NCBI GenBank assembly: GCA_934255515.1
Contig: CAKQON010000076.1
Span: forward strand, 1 to 8,300
Direction: 5' to 3'
Origin: an uncultured Sutterella sp.
Lineage (GTDB): Bacteria > Pseudomonadota > Gammaproteobacteria > Burkholderiales > Burkholderiaceae_F
DNA length: 8,300 nt
Below, piece by piece: positions 1 to 8,300 of the stretch (positions are counted from its first letter, which is position 1; the number at the start of each line of letters is the position of its first letter). Both the position numbers and the translations under genes were made by a program. The notes beneath the pieces are model-generated. The model had not been told where the DNA came from and did not search any database. It saw only the letters and a program-made list of their open reading frames with translations.

Positions 1-5
1 TATGA

Positions 6-614
6 CGGTACCTGCGCTCATGGGGCATGACGCCGCAGCGTCCGAAAAAGAAAGCTATTCAGCAGAATGATGCCGCGATCTTCTGGGAAGACGAGACCGC
101 CGTGCAGCAGGATGCCAATTGGGTTCGCGGCTATGCGCCGCGCGGCCGTACGCCGACGATCCTGCATGATCGCCGTGCCTGCTATGGCGCGCCCGTCATG
201 ATTTCCGCGGTCAACAACCAGGGGCTTTCCACCTTTGCATTTCAGCGCTCCGCTGTGCGCCGCTATTCCTTCATTCGCTTTCTGCACCGACTGATCAAGG
301 ATTACCGCAAGGAGGCGCGCAAGCTCTTCTTCCTGCCCGCTTATTCGCCTGAGCTGAATCCGGATGAATTTCTAAACCGCCAGCTCAAAACGGAGCTGCG
401 TCAGAAAGGGCCGAAGAATCACGAGGAGACGTTGTTTACGAAGGAAATCACTGCCAGCTTCAAAGAGCAGCTGGAACCGATACGAGCTTGCTTGCAAAAT
501 GAGAGCACCCTCTACGCGAGAGCCGCAGACATATGTCATGTATTTATAGATCTAGTTAATAAAAATAAGCCCGAAGAGATCAAAAAGGTCGGCCACGGCA
601 GAAATACACCATGA
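6..614 (+). pseudogene. IS630-family transposase remnant, internally deleted and cut by the window edge
   Basis: This is the catalytic part of an IS630/Tc1-mariner-type DDE transposase, the enzyme that cuts and joins the ends of its own element. Visible marks are the RYLRSWG-MTPQRP linker (6-44, reading through into the frame from ATG 27), the first acidic motif FWEDETAV with Asp at about 90-92, the ISAVNNQG strand, and the C-terminal YSPELNPDEFLN motif carrying the last catalytic acid. Three defects are visible. A TGA at 3-5 sits where family members have a conserved Gly before RYL. The helix-turn-helix N-terminus is not in the window. About 25-30 residues are missing between RLIKDY and FFLPAYSP (near 300-315), the stretch that normally carries the second catalytic Asp (a VDN/LDN motif). 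The frame also continues about 30 codons past the usual YA-type C-terminus, into the carB terminator. The family call is firm and it is very unlikely to be active. Confidence 0.85.
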
Positions 615-621
615 CCGACCT
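582..621 (-). terminator. Rho-independent terminator of carB
   Basis: Read on the minus strand, the arms AGGTCGGTCA (612-621) and TGGCCGACCT (586-595) pair over 10 bp with one G-U wobble. The stem can extend four more pairs inward, leaving an 8-nt loop. The 3' arm is followed directly by TTTTT (586-582), the usual shape of an intrinsic terminator. It lies 31 nt past the carB stop codon, so it most likely ends the carAB transcript. It overlaps the last codons of the transposase frame on the other strand. Confidence 0.75.
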
Positions 622-652
622 GTCAATTAAAGGTTAGTTTTGACCGAGCTTC

Positions 653-3898
<3,246 letters not shown>

Positions 3899-3969
3899 TT
3901 TCCTGAAACTCTTTTGTCTTGTGTTCTGTCTCTAGTCTTTGATGCGGATGCCTTTCGGGGCGCCTTTCA

Positions 3970-5154
3970 TCAGCGCCGGCGGTAATCCGCAAGGCTCTTG
4001 GCGAACTTCTCAAAGAGAACGTCGAGATCGTGCGGTCCGGGGCTCGCTTCCGGGTGGCCCTGGAAGCAGAAGGCGGGCTGACCGACGAGTTCGAACCCCT
4101 GGAGCGACCCGTCAAAGAGCGAGCGGTGCGTGACGCGCGCATTTTCGGGCAGCGTCTCGGCATCCACCGCAAAGCCGTGGTTCTGGCTCGTAATGGCGAC
4201 GCGCTTCGTCGCGAGGTTCTCGACCGGATGATTGGCGCCGTGGTGGCCGAACTTCATCTTGAGGGTCTTCGCGCCCACGGCGAGGCCCATGATCTGATGA
4301 CCGAGGCAGATGCCGAAGAGCGGCACCTTCGCTTCGATCGCCTTCTTCGCCACCTCGATCGCATACGTGCAGGGGGCGGGGTCGCCCGGGCCGTTCGAGA
4401 GGAATATGCCGTCGGGGTCGTAGGCCATCGCGTCTTCAAACGGGGTCTTCGCGGGAACGACCGTCACGCGGATGCCGCGGTCGGCGAGGAGCCTCAGAAT
4501 GTTAGTCTTGATGCCGAAGTCGTAGGCGACGACGTGGTACGGGAACGCCACGGGCTGGCGGAACCCGGCGGGGTCGCCCTCGCGCGAGGGCTCCCAGCTC
4601 CCTTCGGTCCATTCGTAGACTTCGTTCGTGGTCACCGTCTGAGCGAGATCCTGGCCCGCCATGGAGCCCCAGCTCTTCGCGGCGGCAAGCGCGCGGGCGA
4701 CGTCTTCGTCGGAAAGCTCCTGCCCCGGCTCGGCCGTCAGGATGGCGCCCGCCTGCGCGCCCGTTTCCCTCAGGTGAATTGTGAGCGCCCGGGTGTCGAT
4801 GCCGCAGATCGCCTTCACGCCCGCATCCTTGAGCGCTTCCGGAAGGGACTTCTTCGCGCGCCAGTTGCTCGCGATGTCGGTCGCGGCCTTGACGATGAGA
4901 CCCGCCGCATGAATCGCGCGGCTTTCCATGTCCTCAGGATTGACGCCCACGTTGCCGATGTGCGCGCAGGTAAGCGTCACGAGCTGCCCGGTGTAGGACG
5001 GATCCGTCAGGATTTCCTGATAACCGGTCATGGAAGTATTGAAGACGACTTCGCCGGTCGTCATGCCGCTCGCGCCGATGCCTTCGCCGTGAAAGACGGT
5101 GCCGTCGGCGAGGACGAGCAGAGCTTCAGGCCGGGTTCTTTGAATAAGTGCCAC
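3970..5154 (-). CDS. carA: Carbamoyl-phosphate synthase, small (glutamine amidotransferase) subunit
   Basis: CarA hydrolyses glutamine and passes ammonia through a tunnel to CarB. The 394 residues are near the family norm (382 in E. coli). The N-terminal CPSase small-chain domain (about 8-150) has the [11 protein letters not shown] and [10 protein letters not shown] signatures. The C-terminal class I glutamine amidotransferase domain (about 207-390) has the nucleophile Cys283 in GICLGHQ and the His367/Glu369 pair in [11 protein letters not shown], so it should be active. The start is GTG (5154-5152), giving M-ALIQRT. I chose it because AGAGGAAA lies 7-9 nt upstream and no in-frame ATG fits better. 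It is first in the carAB operon, with carB 71 bp downstream. Upstream is a 351-bp region with a possible leader ORF. Confidence 0.98.
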   Translation of the reverse strand: MALIQRTRPEALLVLADGTVFHGEGIGASGMTTGEVVFNTSMTGYQEILTDPSYTGQLVTLTCAHIGNVGVNPEDMESRAIHAAGLIVKAATDIASNWRAKKSLPEALKDAGVKAICGIDTRALTIHLRETGAQAGAILTAEPGQELSDEDVARALAAAKSWGSMAGQDLAQTVTTNEVYEWTEGSWEPSREGDPAGFRQPVAFPYHVVAYDFGIKTNILRLLADRGIRVTVVPAKTPFEDAMAYDPDGIFLSNGPGDPAPCTYAIEVAKKAIEAKVPLFGICLGHQIMGLAVGAKTLKMKFGHHGANHPVENLATKRVAITSQNHGFAVDAETLPENARVTHRSLFDGSLQGFELVGQPAFCFQGHPEASPGPHDLDVLFEKFAKSLADYRRR

Positions 5155-5263
5155 GATGGATTTCCTCTCTGGGGTATCAAGGGATTGCAGAGGTTCTCGG
5201 AAACCGGCGGGCGTGCTCGGAAACGCTTGTGCAGCGCCTGAGACCTGCCGGGAGAAGCCCTGT

Positions 5264-5308
5264 TTAAAAGCATTTCGGGAAGTCTATCGGCGCCATATTT
5301 GCCATCAT
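5264..5308 (-). CDS. Possible second mini-ORF, 14 codons, overlapping the leader ORF
   Basis: The start ATG (5308-5306) overlaps the TGA of the upstream 15-codon ORF (5307-5305) as ATGA, the arrangement seen in translationally coupled genes. It would encode [14 protein letters not shown] and stop at TAA. It has no ribosome site of its own, so it would depend on coupling. Frames this short with an ATGA overlap arise often by chance and nothing beyond the overlap supports it. Confidence 0.15.
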   Translation of the reverse strand: MMANMAPIDFPKCF

Positions 5309-5352
5309 TTGGTGCCACCTAGGTAAAAAGACCTAGTCCGCTTCAACGCCAT
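5305..5352 (-). CDS. Putative carAB leader peptide, 15 codons
   Basis: The frame encodes [15 protein letters not shown] and stops at TGA, about 150 nt before the carA start. Its support is the ribosome site: a full AAGGAGG six nt before the ATG, the strongest such site in the window. That site sits in the 8-nt loop of a perfect hairpin (5351-5374) whose 3' arm includes the first two bases of the ATG. Two Arg codons (CGG, AGG) and a Lys precede the 6-bp inverted repeat at 5319-5336. Carbamoyl phosphate feeds arginine synthesis, so a ribosome-sensing role is imaginable, but no alternative terminator structure is visible downstream. It may be a real leader peptide or a chance frame near a structured 5' UTR. 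Confidence 0.35.
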   Translation of the reverse strand: MALKRTRSFYLGGTK

Positions 5353-5379
5353 CAACACCCTCCTTAGTGTTGATTTTTT
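5351..5379. repeat. Perfect 8-bp hairpin with T tract on + and Shine-Dalgarno loop on -
   Basis: The arms ATCAACAC (5351-5358) and GTGTTGAT (5367-5374) are perfect reverse complements around an 8-nt loop. On the plus strand the hairpin runs into six Ts (5374-5379), the form of an intrinsic terminator, yet no plus-strand gene ends here. On the minus strand, which is the carAB sense, the loop reads TAAGGAGG and displays a strong ribosome site. It could be a terminator of antisense RNA, a 5' UTR regulatory hairpin, or both. Confidence 0.6.
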
Positions 5380-5486
5380 GTCGACAATTGAAGGGTTTAC
5401 GGGCGAGCAAGGTTGGAGCTGACGGGGCCTTTTCCGCTCTGCACCTCAGGAGTGCACGCTTCCGTTTCCGCCCCTTTTCCAGCGTT

Positions 5487-5497
5487 CCCCCCCCCCC
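5487..5497. repeat. 11-nt C homopolymer (G11 on the minus strand)
   Basis: Eleven consecutive C residues are followed directly by GGGG. On the minus strand the tract lies 8 nt after the stop codon of the transporter gene, outside the coding frame, so length changes would not alter that protein. Such tracts are prone to slippage in replication and to sequencing error. Confidence 0.9.
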
Positions 5498-5505
5498 GGG
5501 GCTTT

Positions 5506-6384
5506 TCAACCGGCTGAGGATGCGCTTTTCTGCGTCTTCCGGCGTTCGAGCATGGTGGCCGCAGCCGATGCGCCGATGATGAGGACGATCCCGATCAGAG
5601 CTTCGACGCCGACCTTTTCGCCGAAGAGGAGGAAGCCGAGCATGGCCGCAAAGAGAATGCCCGAAAAGTAGAAGACGGAATTGACGAACCAGTTCCCGTA
5701 CTTCCAGCCGCCCGCACGGCAGAGCTGCACGACGAAGACGATGAGGCCGATGAGAAGGACCTTCGGTTCCGTTGAGATGAGGCCCTCGGCGCCCCCGCGG
5801 TAGAAGAATCCGCCGATGAGGCCAGCCGCAAGGCAGAAGGTCGAGAGGAAGAAGGTCGTGCGGACCACCGGCTCCCCGCGCTTTCCGACGGTGCGCAGAA
5901 GCAACGTCGAGCAGGCGGCGGAGAAGCCCAGAATGCCGCCGAGGATGAGGTGACGGATCGTCAGGCCGTCCGCGGTCGGATTGAGAACGAGAATGCAACC
6001 CCCGAAACCGACCGTGAGAATGGCGGCGAGCGTTAGAAAGCTCACCCTGCTCTCCTGCTTCATTACCCGCATGATGAGGAGGATGAAGAAGGGAGAGGTA
6101 TAGAGCATGCATTCGGCCGAGCAGACCGGAATCTCCTGCGCGAGGATGATGGCCGAGACGGAAGCGCAGAGTCCCGTGCAGCCTCTTGCGAGGTGAAGCC
6201 GCCAGCAGGAGGTAAGAAAGGGCGTCCTCGTTTTCAGCATCCAGAACGTGCAGAGAAGCGAGACGCCCAGATACTGCGCCGTCATGAGCTCAAGGAAATC
6301 ATGCGTCGTGCCGATGCTGCGGATCAAGGCCGTCTCGCAGGCGCCGAAGAAGGCAGAGAGCAGAATAAGAAGGCTCGAGCTCAT
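5506..6384 (-). CDS. EamA/DMT-superfamily membrane transporter
   Basis: This 292-residue protein is a multi-spanning inner-membrane transporter of the drug/metabolite (DMT, EamA) type, with about ten hydrophobic helices in two repeated halves. The first half ends in a long apolar pair near 95-134. The second-half signature lies at about 241-272, with SGILFAAMLGF, the conserved Gly-Glu of LLFGEKVG, and IGIVLIIGA. The C-terminus is short, basic and cytoplasmic-looking (ERRKTQK). The length is typical of the family (about 290-300). The ATG start gives a good first helix (LLILLSAFFGA), but there is no clear ribosome site before it. Substrate cannot be told from sequence; family members move amino acids, sugars, nucleosides or drugs. 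It is divergent from the M20 peptidase, with a TAGAAT -10-like box 40-45 nt upstream. Confidence 0.85.
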   Translation of the reverse strand: MSSSLLILLSAFFGACETALIRSIGTTHDFLELMTAQYLGVSLLCTFWMLKTRTPFLTSCWRLHLARGCTGLCASVSAIILAQEIPVCSAECMLYTSPFFILLIMRVMKQESRVSFLTLAAILTVGFGGCILVLNPTADGLTIRHLILGGILGFSAACSTLLLRTVGKRGEPVVRTTFFLSTFCLAAGLIGGFFYRGGAEGLISTEPKVLLIGLIVFVVQLCRAGGWKYGNWFVNSVFYFSGILFAAMLGFLLFGEKVGVEALIGIVLIIGASAAATMLERRKTQKSASSAG

Positions 6385-6572
6385 GGGTGGTCAGGGAAAT
6401 CTTGCCGGAGATGGCGAAAGGCCATTCTATCGATTGAAAGTTCGAATTGACTACCTCCAAATATGTAAAGCCGTCGCCCCGGGAATTTCTCTTCTGGAAA
6501 AAGAGCTGCCGAGAGTTCATGATTTTTGCCATCCGCCATTCAGCTCGGAAAACTCAAAAGGAGAAGCTCAAG
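6385..6572. promoter_or_regulatory. Divergent intergenic region between transporter and peptidase genes
   Basis: Both genes point away from this 188-bp stretch, so it should hold two promoters. For the minus-strand transporter the best -10 candidate is TAGAAT (6429-6424), but its -35 position reads only AGTCAA. On the plus strand a TTGACT occurs at 6447-6452 without a matching -10 box at normal spacing. The clear element is the peptidase ribosome site AAAGGAG (6557-6563). Base composition is more AT-rich than in the genes. No operator can be named. Confidence 0.3.
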
Positions 6573-7861
6573 ATGACGCAGGCAAACATTCCTCCGATTT
6601 CACCCGCGGCCCGGGATGCGCTCGAGACCATTGCGGGACTCCCCGAAGTTCAGAAAGCGCTCGAATACATTCACGACCGCACGGACGCCGCCATGCGGCT
6701 TCAGGTCGAGCTCTGCGAAATTCCGGCTCCCACCTTCAGGGAAGAAGTCCGGGCGAAGCGCATCGTCGAACTCATGCACGAATGCGGTCTTGAGGACGTC
6801 TCGATCGACGGCATCGGAAACGTCGTCGGCCGCTGGCAGGGAACGGACCCGAAGGGACCGCTTCTCGCGATCGGCGCGCACATGGATACGGTTTTCCCGG
6901 AAGGGACCGACGTCACGGTCCGTCAGGAAGGAAACCGCTATTACGGCCCCGGGATCGGCGACAACTGCGCGCGGTGCTCGAGGCCCTTCGCGCCATGAAG
7001 GCGGCGGGCATCCGCACGAAGGGGAGCATCCTCTTCATGGGCACCGTGGGCGAAGAGGGCTTGGGCGACATCCGGGGATCGAAGTACCTCTTCGACAAGT
7101 CGGGGCTTCCCGTCGACGGGCTTCTCGCCGTCGACAACACGGATGTGGGCCGCATTCTTTACGGCGCCATCGGCTCGCACCGCTGGCGCTTTACCGTGAA
7201 GGGGCCGGGAGGCCACAGCTACGGCGCCTTCGGCGTCACGCCGAGCGCCATTCACGCGATCTGCATTGCGGGCGCAAAGGTCGCCTACCTCAAGGTCCCC
7301 GATGAGCCGAAGACCGCCTTCACGATCGGCACGATCCGGGGCGGGACGTCCGTCAACACCATTGCCGCTGAATGCTCCGTCGACGTCGACATCCGCAGCC
7401 TCGCGATGGAGCCGATGCTCGCGCTCGAAAAGGAAATCCGCGAGGCGTTCGCCGCCGGCGTTGAGGAGGAAAACCGCATCTGGAGAATTACGGACCCCGA
7501 AAAGAAGCTCCGCCTCGTCGAAGAAATGATCGGCGACCGTCCGGCGGGTCTGCGACCCCACGACTGCCCGGTGCTCCAGGCTTCGCGCGCCGCTCAAGCC
7601 GAACTCGGGATTCCGCTCACCAACTACGGGTTCTCGTCCACCGACGCCAACAAACCCATGAGCATGGGGATTCCCTCCACCTGCCTCTCTGCTGGCGGGA
7701 AGCAGATGCGAACCCATACGATTCATGAATACTTCAACGCCGTCGACATTCATCTCGGGCCGCAGCTCATCATGCTTTCGGCGCTTGCCCTCGTCGGCAC
7801 AGACGCGACCGAGCCGATGCTTCCTGTAAGGCATCATCAGAACTTAGATAATTTGTACTGA
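6573..7861 (+). pseudogene. M20-family metallopeptidase, frameshifted near 6970
   Basis: M20 peptidases are cytoplasmic zinc-dependent enzymes that cleave small peptides or acyl-amino acids. The first part (6573-6998) carries the N-terminal domain, the metal-binding GAHMDTVFP motif (His103, Asp105) and GPGIGDN (Asp130). The second part continues in another frame from about 6974 and carries [10 protein letters not shown] (catalytic Glu and ligand Glu at 7052-7057), the VDN acid, [11 protein letters not shown] of the dimerisation domain, and a C-terminal THTIHE His. Homologues have about four residues (of the type GLAA) between GDNCA and VLEALRAM; here only two bases remain, a net loss of about 10 nt. 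The start at 6573 is set by AAAGGAG 9 nt upstream and replaces a longer frame from TTG 6447. The intact protein would be about 430 residues of PepT-like type. It is either a young pseudogene or an assembly error, since all metal ligands persist. Confidence 0.85.
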
Positions 7862-7872
7862 AAATTCAACAA

Positions 7873-7908
7873 CATTTGCCGTGGATTCCCCAAAATCCAC
7901 GGCGAATG
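7873..7908. terminator. 15-bp hairpin after the peptidase gene, possible terminator
   Basis: The arms at 7873-7887 (CATTTGCCGTGGATT) and 7894-7908 pair over 15 bp with one G-T wobble around the loop CCCCAA. The hairpin starts 12 nt past the peptidase stop, the usual place for a terminator. However, the bases after it on the plus strand are AAAAG and not a T tract, and the minus-strand side has only a weak T-rich stretch. It may act with other factors or protect the 3' end. Its 3' arm contains the ATG that would begin the decayed lipoprotein frame. Confidence 0.5.
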
Positions 7909-8210
7909 AAAAGCTGATTATTATGTTTGCTATACAGGTTGTTCTCGCGGGTTGCTCCATTCCTTCAAAAGTAATGCGCGGCCCTGTCGACATCTGATTT
8001 GTCTCCAACACCAGCGGTGCGTTCCACACTGTCTCAGGGCTTACCGACGAACTCTACACGTCAGCCAAAGAACACTGTACTAAAATAGAAAAAGTGTTTA
8101 TGATTCTCCAGCGCGGTGCGCAACAGGGCGCCTTCATGATGCACGAAACGACTTTAACCTTGATATTTCATCCGGCCTCGGAGCTCCGATCTCCGAGGCT
8201 CAATTGAGAA
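7906..8210 (+). pseudogene. Decayed small lipoprotein-like gene
   Basis: One frame (positions divisible by 3) reads KLIIMFAIQVVLAGCS from 7911, a typical lipoprotein signal peptide with lipobox LAGC (Cys at 7953-7955) and Ser at +2. It continues after a single TGA (7995-7997) as FVSNTSGAFHTVSG and AKEHCTKIEKVFMIL, then stops at 8208-8210. The ATG at 7906 would give MKKLII if the run AAAA (7909-7912) had five As, so a one-base loss there is likely. Thus one frameshift and one nonsense codon separate it from a lipoprotein of roughly 100 residues. A Cys-containing AxxxC segment followed by a TLTLIF strand resembles small periplasmic lipoproteins I cannot name. No ribosome site is seen. Alternatively, translation could start at ATG 7923 and yield only 24 residues. 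Confidence 0.45.
8175..8199. repeat. 9-bp perfect inverted repeat
   Basis: The arms GCCTCGGAG (8175-8183) and CTCCGAGGC (8191-8199) are perfect reverse complements around a 7-nt loop. It lies at the very end of the lipoprotein-like frame and is followed by the palindrome CTCAATTGAG (8199-8208). There is no T tract on either side, so it is at most a weak terminator candidate. Confidence 0.6.
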
Positions 8211-8300
8211 TCGATCTCATCTGGTCACCATAAATCCGCGCAGCGGGTACAACACCCCCTTACCCCCGAGTTGACAACGAGTCGGGGACGCTCCATCAGG
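8211..8300. other. Unassigned tail
   Basis: I see no gene I can support in these last 90 bases. A minus-strand frame entering from the right edge stays open to a TGA at about 8217, reading LYPLRGFMVTR near its end, and could be the tail of a gene outside the window. A perfect -35-like TTGACA at 8271-8276 has no -10 box at 17 bp. A stem CCCCGA/TCGGGG flanks it. Confidence 0.2.

Larger units (their letters stand above)
5155..5505 (-). promoter_or_regulatory. carAB upstream region (no full-size gene)
   Basis: This 351-bp stretch separates carA from the transporter gene upstream on the same strand and must hold the carAB promoter unless the operon is read through from that gene. I could not find a convincing -35/-10 pair. 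It contains the leader-type ORF and its hairpin (5305-5379), a perfect palindrome TTGTCGACAA (5378-5387), a 6-bp inverted repeat CTAGGT/ACCTAG around a 6-nt spacer (5319-5336), two copies of CTCGGAAAC 20 bp apart (5196-5204 and 5216-5224), a small hairpin TGCAC/GTGCA (5440-5456), and an 11-C tract (5487-5497). No terminator with a U tract is visible between the leader ORF and carA, so classical attenuation is not shown. Confidence 0.45.

Noticed and set aside
4030..5241. Plus-strand open frame of 403 codons antisense to carA
   Set aside because: Same cause: a codon-bias shadow of an intact, recognisable carA.
5155..5304. Classical attenuator terminator between the leader ORF and carA
   Set aside because: Only 4-5 bp stems without a U tract are visible there.
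5487..5506. Phase variation of the transporter through the G11 tract
   Set aside because: The tract lies after the stop codon, so slippage cannot change the reading frame of the protein.
5333..6112. Minus-strand frame of 259 codons overlapping the transporter gene and reading through the poly-G tract
   Set aside because: Its His/Arg/Gly-rich composition is that of a shifted frame; the overlapping frame encodes a clear EamA membrane protein.
6447..6572. Longer N-terminus for the peptidase from TTG 6447
   Set aside because: The extra 42 residues look non-conserved, and AAAGGAG is correctly placed for ATG 6573.
6941..7837. Minus-strand frame of 298 codons antisense to the peptidase
   Set aside because: No recognisable motif; the plus strand carries conserved M20 motifs throughout.
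7844..8029. Minus-strand frame of 61 codons downstream of the peptidase
   Set aside because: No ribosome site or family likeness, and it overlaps the hairpin and the lipoprotein-like frame on the plus strand, which has better coding signs.

Overview
The window is a high-GC bacterial segment centred on the pyrimidine/arginine operon carAB, which lies on the minus strand. The CarB C-terminal domain ends in a variant I associate with Burkholderiales, and the general gene flavour suggests a betaproteobacterium, possibly of the Sutterella/Parasutterella type. That placement rests on recalled sequence patterns only. The flanks show gene decay: a damaged IS630-type transposase at the left, a frameshifted M20 peptidase at the right, and what looks like a dead small lipoprotein gene after it. 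Assembly error is an alternative for each single-site lesion.

Layout. 1-614 (+): remnant of an IS630-family transposase with an in-frame stop near its conserved N-terminal part and an internal deletion removing the second catalytic Asp. 582-621 (-): an intrinsic terminator for carB, overlapped by the 3' end of the transposase frame. 653-3898 (-): carB, complete. 3970-5154 (-): carA, complete, starting at GTG. 5155-5505: a 351-bp region between carA and the next gene upstream. It holds a 15-codon leader-type ORF (5305-5352, -) whose Shine-Dalgarno sequence is the loop of a perfect 8-bp hairpin, a second tiny ORF overlapping it by ATGA, a palindrome, and an 11-nt C tract. 5506-6384 (-): an EamA/DMT-family membrane transporter. 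6573-7861 (+): a divergently transcribed M20-family metallopeptidase interrupted by a frameshift near 6970. 7862-8300: a strong 15-bp hairpin, a decayed lipoprotein-like reading frame (about 7906-8210), a second hairpin, and a tail with nothing I can assign.

CarA (glutaminase) and CarB (synthetase) together make carbamoyl phosphate from glutamine, bicarbonate and ATP, feeding pyrimidine and arginine synthesis. The transporter and peptidase are divergent neighbours separated by 188 bp and could share a control region, but nothing in the sequence ties them to carAB. I do not see a clear new multi-gene system. The least explained structure is the leader region ahead of carA, followed by the small lipoprotein relic.
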